From Pratylenchus scribneri (lineage: Eukaryota > Nematoda > Chromadorea > Rhabditida > Pratylenchidae), in the NCBI GenBank assembly GCA_030063045.1, contig JAQSEB010000063.1:310001-374000 (forward strand): 64,000 bases of DNA, read 5' to 3'. This document shows positions 21,294 through 32,592 of this stretch, piece after piece. The notes below the pieces were generated by a model. It did not search any database. It saw only the letters and a program-made list of their open reading frames with translations, and was not told the origin of the DNA. Positions within the stretch are counted from its first letter, which is position 1; every line of letters begins with the position of its first letter. The position numbers were made by a program, and so were the translations under genes.

Positions 21294-23619
21294 ATGGCGG
21301 CAAAGAAGCAACGTGGCGAGAAGAAGGCCAAAAGCTCATTGAACAAGGTGGTCACCCGCGAGTATACCATTCACATGCACAAGCTCATTCATGGAATGTA
21401 CGGTTTCCTTTATTTAATAAATTAAATTTTTGACTGAAAATTATCTGAAAATATTGAAAATGGATAAATCAATCATTTTATTGGAAACATTTTAAATGAC
21501 GAAAATATTTTAAGGCGGTTCAATGGTTTATCTTAGATAACAGACCTTAAAACAAAACCAACCGTTCTCAATGTCGGTAAATCTCGACAAGCACATCATT
21601 TGTATAAATGTTTCTTGTCTTGGGTTAAACCAATTTAAACCATAGTTTTGAATCAATAAACCAAAATTGGTTTAAGCCGTTTAATACCCTTTAATTGTTG
21701 ACCAAACACCAAACCATGACAAATTATTTACCATTACATTCAAGAATTCTTGGCCAATTCTATCTTTGGTTATAGTTTGGGAATCTACGCTATAGGATAA
21801 ACCATTGAACCGCTTATAATTTTATCGCCATTTTCAAATTGCAGTATAGGGGATGGAAGGGAAAATGAGCTTCCTTCGGGTTTGGGGGTCTCGGGTTTAA
21901 GATAAACCATTGAACCGCTAAAATCTATGCGCCATGTAGTTTAGTGGCTAGAAGGGAAAAGGATGAAGTAGGAGAAGAAGAAGATAATGATGAGAATCAA
22001 ATGAATAGGAATGATAAGAAGATCATCCTCTCAGCTCAGTCCTCAGCTTCATCTCTTCATTCTAAACCTTTTCCCTCTCCAGCCTTAAACTGCAATAGTA
22101 CCCAAATTATAAACCATTCATCATTGACTAGCATAGCACTATTCAATTGGGTTTTGGGTTTATGTTGTGGGTCTTGGATAAACCATTGAAGCGCTAAATC
22201 TTTTCGCCATTTTCAAATTGCAGTTTAGGGGATGGAAGGGAAAAGGATGATGAAGTAGGAGAAGGAGAAGATAATGATGAGAATGAAAATGATGAAGAAG
22301 ATCATCCTAAGTTTCATCTCTTCCTGTTCTTCTCCATTCATCATCCTCTACCTTTTTTCCTCTCGAGCCCTAAAAACTTAAACCGCATTAGTACCCAAAT
22401 TTTAAACCATCATTCAATGCTTCTTGACCAGCCAATAGAATTGGTATTGGGTATATGGTTTGGTGGTTTAGGATAAACCATTAAACTTGAACCGCTAAAA
22501 TCTTTTCGCCATTTACAATAATTTCAATAATTTTCCACCAAATTACTATTCCCTTTTTATTCAGCGGTTTCAAATACCGAGCACCGCGTGCCATCAAAGA
22601 GGTCAAGAAGTTTGCCGAAAAGCAAATGGGCACTCCGGACGTTCGCATCGACACCCGGCTGAACAAATTCCTCTGGTCCCAGGGCGTTCGGTATTCCATT
22701 TGAGAATTATTTTTAATTAATTTCGACAATTTTTCAGCAATGTTCCATACCGAGTCCGTGTCCGTTTGTCGCGTCGCCGCAATGATGACGAGGACTCGCC
22801 GCACAAACTCTACACCTTGGTATTCTTTTGAACATTTTAAATTGGTTTATACAAGGTTTACCCAAACTTTTTTAATAAAAAAAGTGAGAGCGGTCCAACT
22901 TACTTATTATTATTAGTGCCTGGTCTAATTTGGTACCGGTTATAATAATTCATCCAAGGTTGGACTAATATCGATGATTTTGATACCAAATTAAGAGCAG
23001 ATTTTTGGATCCAAATGATATTAATTTTATTAAATTGGTTCAGACTTGTTGGAATTATGCACAAAATACCACTAAAAATTTTTGCAAATCGAAAGTGACG
23101 GTCGTAATGGTTTTTTGGACACAAATCCATCCATTCTCAACCAATCTAAATAAAACTAATATCATTGGATAGCCAAAAGGTTGCTTATTAATTTGATACT
23201 AAAATCGTCAAAATTGGTTCAGTCCTCGATGAGTTATTATAAATGGCGCCAATTTACAAGACAGGTGCAAAATTTGACTACTCCCTCAATAGTCATTAAA
23301 TTCTCAAAACCAGCAAAAACCAGCATAAAAATCTCTAAATTTTTTGGAGTGGATGGGTAATATCCACCAATAAGCTTGCTTAACTTAAAAACTTAATCTA
23401 AAATATGCCAATTTCTCAGACAACAGATTAATTTATCGTCCAATATCCATGTCCAATCCAATATATGATTTTATAGAATAGATTAGATCCGTCACCCTCA
23501 TAAAAATAATAACAAAATTTTAAAATGTTCAATTTCAACATAATTTTTTCCAGGTCACCCATGTGCCCGTGACCTCTTTCAAACGGCTGACCACCGTCAA
23601 TGTGGAGAGCGAAGATTGA
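21294..23619 (+). CDS. RPL31: 60S ribosomal protein L31 (eL31)
   Basis: Component of the large ribosomal subunit near the peptide exit tunnel. Exons 21294-21397, 22565-22690, 22738-22819 and 23554-23619 join in matching phases to 125 aa, the usual length. The product has a basic N-terminus ([14 protein letters not shown]), then [75 protein letters not shown], and ends [18 protein letters not shown]. This is an unmistakable eL31. Intron 1 (1.17 kb) and intron 3 (0.73 kb) are long for a ribosomal protein gene; intron 1 carries hairpin repeats. Confidence 0.97.
21650..22500. repeat. Hairpin and low-copy repeats in RPL31 intron 1
   Basis: Two related units start near 21841 and 22220 with GCAGT(T/A)TAGGGGATGGAAGG, pass into GATGA/GAAGA runs, turn into TTCATC/CCTTTTCCCTC runs, and end at GTACCCAAATT(A/T)TAAACC. 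A GATAAACCATTGAACCGCT motif occurs three times nearby (one copy reads GAAGCGCT). A GGTTTAAGCCGTTTAATACC segment near 21669 resembles the core of the palindromic elements at 38.9 and 42.6 kb. Confidence 0.65.
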
Positions 23620-24437
23620 AGAGGAAGAGGAAGAAATATGTTGCCGTAAAAATTTGATGTTGGAAGATTTAAAGGAGAAAAGAGACCACAAATTTGTTGT
23701 TATTTCCATTTGAGATTGGATAAAAATTGTTAATTTAAATTTTTGAAAATTATTTGAAAAATGTCCAACTTAGATTTGGGCAATGTGCTTGTTTTTTCAT
23801 ATTTATTTTTTATTTATTCAATCATTTTTATTACAGTTTGGCCTTTACAAAATTAAAATTTAAAGGTGAAGAATTGATTGTTCGGTTCACAAAAGTTTGA
23901 CTATAAAAAGATTTTAATTAAATACCGATTAAGAAAAAATTCCGATAAAATACACATTTATCGATTTTAAAATTCAGATTTCGACTAATTTTTCTTTATA
24001 AAAACGGCTAAAAAGTTTGTTTAATTGAAAATTTGTATTAATTATTGGAAAATCGATATAAAGTCGAATTATTCCGTCGCGACAATATTCGCAACACCGT
24101 CATTTTCGTCGATTGTTGTTGTAAAGGCATAGCACGAGCCCTGAGCCACGCCAGCTTGACAGTAAAAGGCAGCGTGAACAACAAACGTGAATTCGGTGGC
24201 ACCACAAATCTGAGAGCATTGTTTTTGGGAGAATAGAAGTTTGTGGTTATTGGACAATATTTGGAAATTTTGATCGAAAAATTAAAGTTAAAATTTTTGT
24301 TGGAAAATGGCCATTGTTTTTACACATAATTGCCAATCGTGCTTCATCGTTCATCTATAAAACCATTCTACGCCTAACTCTTTTTTATCTATGAAAAAGA
24401 AAATGTTTAATAAAAAGTTTTGGAACAAAAACAAAAA
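23620..24437. other. AT-rich spacer with one Cys-containing ORF
   Basis: Between RPL31 and the minisatellite. The only non-random-looking part is 24045-24260, where both strands stay open for about 62 codons. The minus reading has several Cys (SQICGATEFTFVV, AAFYCQAGVAQGSC). No family is recognised and no splice partners were found. Confidence 0.3.
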
Positions 24438-25240
24438 TTGTTTATTTTAGGCAAAAACGCAAAATGTTTATGAGGCAAAAACACAAATTGTTTATGAGAC
24501 AAAACACAAATTGTTTATGAGGCAAACAAAATGTTTTTGGGCAAAACACAAAATGTTTTTGGGCAAAACACAAAATGTTTTTGGGGCAAAACACAAAATT
24601 TTTTTGGAGCAAAACATAAAATGTTTTTGAGGCAAAACACAAAATGTTTTTTAGGCAAAACACAAAATGTTTTTGGGCAAAACAGAAAATGTTTTTGGGG
24701 TAAAACACAAAATGTTTTTGTGGCAAAACACAAATGTTTTAGAGGCAAAAACACAAATGTTTTAGAGGCAAAACACAAAATATTTTGGGGCAAAATACAA
24801 AATGTTTTGGAGGCAAAACACAAAATGTTTTGGGGCAAAACACAAAATGTTTTTGGGGCAAAACACAAAATGTTTTTGGGGCAAAACACAAAATGTTTTT
24901 GGAGCAAAACATAAAATGTTTTTGAGGCAAAACACAAAATGTTTTTAGGCAAAACACAAAATGTTTTTGGGCAAAACACAAAATGTTTTTGAGGCAAAAC
25001 ACAAAATGTTTTTGGGGCAAAACATAAAATGTTTTTGAGGCAAAACACAAAATGTTTTTGTGGCAAAACACAAATGTTTTAGAGGCAAAAACACAAATGT
25101 TTTAGAGGCAAAACACAAAATGTTTTGGGGCAAAATACAAAATGTTTTGGGGCAAAATACAAAATGTTTTAGAGGCAAAACACAAAATGTTTTTGAGGCA
25201 AAACAGAAATTCTATGATAGGCAAAACACATAAATTGCTT
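24438..25240. repeat. Minisatellite, unit about 22-24 bp, roughly 35 copies
   Basis: Unit GGCAAAACACAAAATGTTTT plus (T)G, varying by one or two bases (T or G runs, GTGG, GAGG and AGAGG variants). Long ORFs on both strands (Lys-His-Phe-Val-Phe-Cys-Pro pattern on minus, Lys-His-Lys-Met-Phe on plus) arise from the unit length and are not evidence of a gene. Higher-order repeats are visible: the block around 24720-24790 recurs at 25060-25140. Confidence 0.9.
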
Positions 25241-25309
25241 GGGAGTCAAAAGCAAAAAATATATTCAATTAAGAAAAAATAAATTTCTTTTTTTGTTTTT
25301 AATAAAATT

Positions 25310-25779
25310 TTAAATCCCCTTCAGCAGAAAACTAACCACATTAACGGCTGTACCGTCCATTGCCCTTTCGGCGGCCCATTGAATTCGACGTTTTGACGCT
25401 TCCAAATCGGTGGAAATATTCTGTAAACCGCTCGAAAAATTAGCAGTAATTTTTGATTTAATGGGAAAAACAAAAAATAATAAAATTTCAAAATTTTTAC
25501 TTAAGCTATTCAATTCCCTTCAAAAATATAAAAATTAATTTTGAATTTTTTCCACACCTCTAAAATGGCCTTTTGCAATATTCGACTATTGCATTTTGCA
25601 TCCTCCGATCCGTTTTCCAAGGCCAAATTTTCCTCACTTAAAATTCCAAACGGCCAAGGCGCTGGGCGAATGCGAGCCCCAAATGCCAAACGATTTCTTT
25701 TATAAATGTTGGACATTTTTTTTGTCAAAATGAAACAAACCTCGTTGTGGCCAAAAGCACTCTGCCGCTTGCGCGACAT
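25310..25779 (-). CDS. Small two-exon gene, unknown product (about 110 aa)
   Basis: Exon 1 (25779-25558) starts MSRKRQSAFGHNE, contains RLAFGARIRPAPWPFGILSE and ends at a GAG|GTGTGG donor in phase 0. Exon 2 (25420-25310) follows TTTACAG and reads STDLEASKRRIQWAAERAMD, ending SFLLKGI-stop. Codon use is balanced, like the known genes here and unlike the AT-rich flanks. The product is hydrophilic with a probable helix at the C-terminal end and no signal peptide or membrane segment. I recognise no family. The minisatellite lies directly downstream. Confidence 0.5.
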
Positions 25780-26296
25780 AATCGCTCACAATTACAGCAA
25801 CAATCATTCTAATAGGAGAGGAGATTGAGATTGATGCAAAAATTTATTTCGCTTATTTATAGATTCGGATTAGGGGCCTTAATTCAAGGAATGTAAATTA
25901 TATTAAGGAAAATAATTAACTGGCAGTGAAAGGAAGGCATATGAATACGAACAGTACATAGAATAATAGCTTTATTAATTATCATTAGGAATAGGATTAA
26001 ATTTTGAAGGTTGCAAGAATTTCAAGATGCCTTTTTAGTTTTTTTTTACAAAAAATAAGTTTCGGAGAAATCTTAAATTAGCTTTTTTCCATTTAGAAAA
26101 TTTCCCCGAAAAATAACCAAAATTGGTTAAAAAATTATAAAATGTTTAAAATCATTAATAGATAAAAATTTTTATCACTAAATCTGATGCATAAACGGTC
26201 AAAATCTTATATAAAATTCATTCTGCTTCCCAAGTTTCAAATATAAGCATACTCAGTAAAATTTTTCTAAAAATTCGATACTTATTGGTTATATGT

Positions 26297-27599
26297 GTTA
26301 CGGCCAATAGTGGAAATCGGGCATAACTAGTAATGGCCGGCCAAAACTAGTAATGGCCGAAAATCGGCCAATACTAGTTATGCCCGGGCATAACTAGTAA
26401 TGGCCGGCCAAAACTAGTAATGGCCGGCCAAAACTAGTAATGGCCGGCCAAAACTAGTAATGGCCGGCCAAAACTAGTAATGGCCGGCCAAAACTGGTTA
26501 TGCCCGGGCAAAACTGGATTAAGATGAAAACAAGGTGGATATTGGTGGATTAAGGTGGATATTGGGGGATTAAGGTTATTGGGGGATTAAGGTGGATATA
26601 GAGGGATTAAGGTGGATATTGGGGGAATAAGCCCCGAAATGGATGGGAAATGCCACGGAAGGCCACTGGAAGGTTGGGGAAGTGCCTGAAAGTGCGTGGG
26701 ATATAGCCGGATATAGGAGGATTAAGATGGATAATGGGGGATTTAGTCGAATTAAGTCCCGAAATAGTTGGGAAATTTTCCGGAGGGACAGTGGAAGGTC
26801 GGGAAAGTGTAACAGAGGTCAGTAGATACGCGGGATTAAGCCGGATATATGGGGATTAAGGAGGATTAAGGGGGATTAAACCCCTAAATGGAAGGTCGCG
26901 AGTCCTGGTTTAGGCTGTTTTGCTTCCGGCTTCGCGAGATTCCTATGCTCCGAACCCATAACCCTAATCCCCAGCCCCTAGCTAGGCTTAACCCGGCTTA
27001 TTCTACCTAAATCCTCCTTAATCCCACTCTGTCTCCGGTCTTACATTTCCCCGATCTTCCAATGGCCTTCTGGGGCATTTAGCATCCATTTCTGGGCTTA
27101 ACCCCTCTATATCCACCATAAATCCCCCTATCCGGCTTAATCCCTCGAACTCTTCCGGCCTCTGTTGCACTTTCCCTACCTTCCAGTGGCCTTCCGGACC
27201 ATTTCCCATCTATTCCAGGGCTTAATCCCCCTATATCCACCTTAATCCCCCAATATCCACCTTAATCCCCCAATATCCACCTTAATCCCCCAATATTCAC
27301 CATAAATCCCCCAATATCCACCTTAATCCCCCTATATCCACCTTAATCCCCCAATATCCACCTTAATCCCCAAATATCCACCTTAATCCCCCAATATCCA
27401 CCTTAATCCCCCAATATCCACCTTAATCCCCTAATATCCACCTTGTTTTCACCTTAATCCAGTTTTGGCCGGCCATTACCAGTTTTGGCCGGCCATTACT
27501 AGTTATGCCCGGGCATAACTAGTATTGGCCGATTTTCGGCCATTACTAGTTTTGGCCGGCCATTACTAGTTATGCCCGATTTCCACTATTGGCCGTAAC
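26297..27599. mobile_element. Foldback DNA transposon, 1.3 kb, with 6-bp target duplication
   Basis: The left end GTTACGGCCAATAGTGGAAA and the right end are exact inverted copies, each followed inward by matching GGGCATAACTAGT, GGCCGGCC and GGCCGAAAATCGGCC segments. Target-site duplication ATATGT lies at 26291-26296 and 27600-27605. The arms continue as inverted tandem repeats: GGCCGGCCAAAACTAGTAAT (six units on the left, fewer on the right) and GGTGGATATTGGGGGATTAA (few on the left, about ten on the right). Nearly the whole element is palindromic around a short unique centre (about 26890-27000). It has no transposase, so it must be non-autonomous. The superfamily is not clear. Confidence 0.9.
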
Positions 27600-27605
27600 A
27601 TATGT

Positions 27606-28089
27606 ACGGAAATTTTTAACATCTCTTAAATCAACTTACATATTCCACGTAGTAAGATTTTATAAGATCAATAAAATGAAATATTTGGATTTAAATATAT
27701 TTAATAAAAATTCTTGGTTGAAGAATCCAATTACCAAATTCTTGTTTTTTTTCTTTATCACTTTAAGTATTTCATAAATATATTACATATTAATAGAGCA
27801 TTTTCCGTTCTTTTATGAATTAACTTCCAAAAAAGATAAATAGACCTAGATCTTAGAACAAACACATTGGTTCCTCAAAAGGAAGGATATATGGAAATAA
27901 CACTGCCTTTAGGGGCACATGAATTCTCACTCGTCGATTAAAACAAAGGAAGGGAGAACTGTATGCAGAATACCTTGAGGGTATTGTTTACCAATATGGT
28001 TCTGTCTTTTTTTTTCAAAATCTGCTCTCAAATAACCGATAAATACAAAAAATTCTAGAAATATATTTAAAATTCAATCCAAAAATAAA
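27606..28089. other. No gene recognised
   Basis: AT-rich DNA between the foldback element and the proline-rich gene. I searched here for a further 3' exon of the proline-rich gene on the minus strand and found none. Confidence 0.4.
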
Positions 28090-29578
28090 TTAAAAAAGAC
28101 AAAAAATTATTGAAAAATTCTCAACCTGAAGAGTGACCGTTTGCGGTGGCCGCAAAATAAGATTCGGGGATGGTGGCGGAGGCAAAGAAAGGGCAGGGAT
28201 AGGTGGAGGAAGGCATCGAATTTGAGGTGGAGGTGGCATGGCAATTTCCTCACGGGTGGGTAGAGGAATTTGCAAAATTTGACGAGGAGGAGGTGGCGTT
28301 GGGGGAGGAGGACAAGGCGCTGAAAAATTGGAGTCAGAATTTTGATTAAATTTAATGAAATTCTCTAAATTCGTATGAATTTATAGCTATCCTTAGGGCA
28401 TTATTAATTCAAAAATGCCTTCGAATTTAAAAATTCCAAATAATTGAAAAATTTCTTTACTACATCTATAAATAAAAAATTAATTCTTTGACCTGGCCTT
28501 GGACAAACCGGGGCCGGAGGGCAGGGTTGGGGAGGAGGGCAAAGAGGAGGAGGTGGGCAGGCCAAAGGAGGCGGTGGCAAAAACATTGGCTTAAAAATGT
28601 GCAAAAATATGGAAAATTTAGTAACTTTTTTTACCCGTTTTGACGGTGGGGGCGGCAAAATTGGCAATCGTGGTGGGAAAAATTCGGACCGAGGTGGAGG
28701 AATACAAAATCTTGGTATTGGCGGAGGAGGGGGCAGAGGGCATGGAATGTTTGGAATTGGCTGTGGGAAAAATTTATAATTTGAATATATATTTTTAATT
28801 AAAATTACTATTTTGAATTTTATTTTCTTAAATTATTTATTTAATATTTAATATTTTAATTTTTCCTTTTTTAATTTCCTCGATAATTTAAATATTGTGT
28901 AAAATTCAATTTTTTAAATTTTTTTTCCTAATAATTTTGAAACACATAAAATAATTTCTATATCATTTTTACAATAAAAATTATTAAACCTTTAACATTT
29001 ATAAAATAGCCAAGAAAATGGAGCCAACAATTAATTTTAAAAACAAAAAAAATTAAATAATATTAAAATTGGGAAAAATAATATATATCCACAAACTTCT
29101 GGACATTTTATGGTGCATGGACGGCTTCCCAAATAGAATTGAGCGCTATTTCCTCCTCCTGTTGCTGGGTTTGGTCTCTCAAATTCGGTCAAATCTGGCA
29201 CAGATAGGGATTGGGCCACCGCAATTGGTTCGCTACCGCCACTATTAGCATCCCTATTAGCCACCACAATTGTGGGCGAATCACGGGCTCTATGAATCCA
29301 AAATTTTGTTAAAATAATTTAAAAATTAATTTTTAACTGAAGAAATTTTAAATTATTTTAAAAAGAAAATATCCCTTATGTTTAGATTCCACTCTCATTA
29401 ATTTTCAATAATAATTTATTTCAATATTTTTTTACTTGATTGTAGGGATGGCAACAGGCTGTTTTGGATCTTTGAAGAGTCGAATTCGAGTGATTTCCTC
29501 CTCCTCCCCATTTACAATAATTGTCAAAAATTTAAAAATTAAAATTGTCAAAATTGTTGAAACAAATTGGAAATTCAT
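28090..29578 (-). CDS. Secreted proline-rich protein, unknown function
   Basis: Five minus-strand exons join in phase: 29578-29436, 29289-29097, 28760-28635, 28589-28493 and 28319-28090, giving about 262 aa. Exon 1 begins MNFQFVSTILTILIFKFLTI, a clear signal peptide followed by an acidic EEEE stretch. Exon 2 is polar with SRPCTIKCPE at its end. Exons 3-5 are proline-rich with Cys (LPPPPPIPRFCIPPP, CPPPPLCPPPQPCPPAPVCP, PCPPPPTPPPP), a composition common in nematode extracellular-matrix proteins such as the ground-like family. No ground-like domain was found. The end is uncertain: it may read through to the stop at 28090 or splice at CAG|GT near 28128 to an unseen exon. It is head to head with JTB, and its exon 2 is copied at 35.9 kb. 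Confidence 0.7.
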
Positions 29579-30359
29579 TTCTAATTAAATTATATAAAAT
29601 ATTAAATTTGTACTTTAATAAAAAAAACCAATCGAAATTTATTAAAGAAATTGGTTAAATTTTTTCTTCTCATATAATTAAGAATAATTAAAAAGTTTTA
29701 TGTAAAATTAATAAAAAATTGAAACACGTAAATTAAATGATTGATTGAAATTATATTTAGGTCCATTTTTTCTGTTTATATATTAAAATCAGTCAAAAAA
29801 TTAAAATATAAATAATAATAAAAAAATAAAAGTTTAATTTGATCGAAACATTTTTGATGATCAGTAAAGGAAATGGAATAATCCGCGCACTTCCTTTCCC
29901 CATCAAAATTTTATTTGTTTAAATCAGCTTATTCCACAACCAAAGTTTTGCCCAAGGCCATTCTCAGCGAATCCAACAAAAATCCACCCGAAACCATTTT
30001 CCTTTCCCCATTTTTCCTTAAGCACACTTGAAGGGGAGATGATTGAGTGTGGAAAAGAAGACAAAGTAAATATGCAAATAAATTCCAAATAATTTTTCCA
30101 ATGGAATTTTTTGAGGGAAATGAGATTTAAAAAAATAATTTGAAATTTATTAATAAATATTTACAAAAATATATTTAAAAAAATAATTTTTAAGTTTGAA
30201 TATATTAAAAAATAAAATAGTTTTAAAAATTAATATAAATAGGAAATTTTTAATTTGTTTAAAATTAAATTTTTTTCAGATTTTTCTTTGCCCAAAAATT
30301 TGTCTATCAAACTGGTGTGCAAATTTCTAAGGAAAAATTTCTTTTCGGCCAAGCGGAAA
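29579..30359. promoter_or_regulatory. Divergent spacer between the proline-rich gene and JTB
   Basis: About 780 bases between two head-to-head starts. The segment 29893-30030 (CCTTTCCCCATC, TTTTGCCCAAGGCCAT, CCAACAAAAATC) is comparatively GC-rich and has a copy at 35650-35790. A TTTTTTTCAG acceptor at about 30279 precedes the JTB ATG by 80 bases and may be a 5'UTR or trans-splice site. Confidence 0.4.
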
Positions 30360-32046
30360 ATGTTCGATTGGTGCAATCGACCAAGAATGCTTTTGCTTGT
30401 TGGCCTCCTTTTCGGGTACTAAAATTTAGCTAATTGTGAGAGCCTAAAAGCAAAATTTTTAAACTCATAAATTAATTCCACCGTTGGAATAATAATAAAA
30501 AAATAAAATTTTTTTTTAAATGATCTAGGGAAAAACAGCGCAGATGAGAATAATAAAAAATTCATAAAAAATAATTTTAAAAATCAAATTTAAATAAAAT
30601 ATTCTAATTTTCTTCCAAAATTATGAAAAATCGATCTTTATTTAAGAAACAATTTAAATTGAAAAAATCAAAAAAAGGAAAATTTTAATATTTTATATGT
30701 AAATCATAGAAATTTTTCCCTTATTAGTTGTTAATTAAAAAATTAAATTTTCTAAAAAAAAAATTATTACCGTGGAAAATGCTCTCCAAAATAATAATAT
30801 AAAAAATTTAAAATAATAAAGAAATAAATCACATGAAAATTATGCTTAAATTTATAATTTATGAAAATTATACTTAAATTTATAATTTATATTTTTATTA
30901 AAATAATGAGGAATCAATTAAAATTTATAGCTAATAAAATTAATAAAATAATATAATTTTTAGTTGCTCTCTGTTCATTTTGCTCTTTGGCGAATATGTG
31001 GAACAAAATTTGGGCACAAATCAATTGTTCAGTCGAAATATTGTGAGCTAAAAATTTCCTTTTTAAAACGCATAAAAAATTTTCTATTTAAATTTAATAA
31101 ATTTTTCAATTTATTTTTTGATGAAAAAAGGAAACTAATCATCTAATCAAAAAAATAAAATAAAAATATATTAAAAAATATTTATAGGAATCGCCGGAAC
31201 CAATTTGCCCAAAAAATGTGAATCCAGCATCGACAGGGAATGTGACGGAAATAGCAATGGAAGCACCACTTCTCCTTCAAAATTGCCAAAAATGCAGTGA
31301 TTTTGAGAGGAATGCCCTTCAAACTGGTCAATATTTAAATATTTTTTATTTAATTTAACAAAATATATATTTGCTTTTTGAATATGGTAACAAAATAAAG
31401 AAAAAAATATTTAAAAATTAATAATATTTATACAAACATTGTTATTTTGAATCCCATAAAATAATGGTTTAAAAGTTGAATAATAAAATTTTTCTAATCT
31501 CTTAAATAAATTATAAAATTTAAATAATATTTTTTAAATTTTTTATATAAATTTAAGGAAATTTTGGGTATTTTGGAATTTTTAAAACAATTTCTATTTT
31601 CTATAAATGCTTTATTGCATAAATGAAAATCTCAAAAAAAAAAAAGAATTTAATTTTAGGGAATTTTTTTATTAACAAAAAAAACTATTTTTAAAATATA
31701 AGATTAAATTATAATTTTTTATTATAGTCCATTGCCATCCCAGCGGCTATTTCAACGCATATGGCTGCCAAACAAAAAATGGTACAATCACAGTTTACAG
31801 GTAAATACAGATAAAGAGCATTTTAGAAAATTTATTTACAAAAAAATTTGTAGACCCTGTCTTTCTAATTCCATTGGACCAATGGGCAATGAGAGCACAA
31901 CTTTCTACATCTTTTCCATCGGCGCATTTTTGAGCACAGCCGCATTTTGGCAATTTGTTCGTTGGCGAAAAGAATTGATCGAGGCCCGTGCATTTGGCTA
32001 TCAAAGATTGGGAATGGTGGGAAGTGTAGCAGGTGGTGACGGATGA
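30360..32046 (+). CDS. JTB: JTB-family type I membrane protein
   Basis: Homologue of the jumping-translocation-breakpoint protein, a small single-pass membrane protein linked to mitochondria/cell division in vertebrates. Exons 30360-30415, 30964-31042, 31188-31326, 31728-31800 and 31854-32046 join in phase to 179 aa (human JTB is 146). Residues 1-30 (MFDWCNRPRMLLLVGLLFGC then SLFILLF) form a signal/anchor. The ectodomain has the family Cys pattern: NCQKCSDF, CHPSGYFNAYGC and RPCLSNS. FYIFSIGAFLSTAAFWQFVR is the C-terminal membrane helix, followed by a basic tail (WRKELIEARAFGYQRL) with the Arg/Lys...Ala pattern of JTB. The call rests on the Cys spacing and topology. Decayed exon copies lie at 35.3, 35.5, 40.6 and 42.2/43.4 kb. 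Confidence 0.8.
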
Positions 32047-32592
32047 ATTTGAAAAATGGAATGAAATGGCTGGAAGAAATTTTTTAAAAATGATTAAATT
32101 ATTTTTAAAATTTTATTTATATTAATGACGTTATAAATTAATCATTTTTTAATATTTATTAATCAATTGTTTAAATTATTATTAATTAATAAAATTTTTA
32201 AAAAATTCGAATATTGCTTTGTGAAAAATATTTAAAATTTGCATAAAAACATGTTTATTTAAAATTGAATAAGTAAAAAATGAATTTATGGGATGCAAAA
32301 ATTGCATAAAAATTCAAAGGCATAAGCCCGCATGCCCCAATATTGATTCATTATTAAAATAACTTTATTTTAATAAAATTTTTATTATTTTTATAAATTT
32401 GAAGCAATTGCTTGTTTTTTTTTATATTTGGAAAATAAATACTCATTTTATAAATGAAATAAAAAAATTAATTTTATGGGAAGCAAAAATTAATTTTTGT
32501 AAAGAAATGTTTTATTTTATAAAGGAGTTGATTATGAAGTAATAAGATAAATCTTTTATGTGTTTTCCATTATATAAAAATAGCGAAATTGT
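32047..32592. other. No gene recognised
   Basis: Very AT-rich DNA between the convergent ends of JTB and the helical-repeat gene fragment. Nothing coding is seen. Confidence 0.5.

Noticed and set aside
24515..25066. A 183-codon minus-strand ORF and 127-codon plus-strand ORF
   Set aside because: Both are produced by the tandem minisatellite, whose unit contains no stop in those frames; no splice sites or non-repetitive sequence support a gene.
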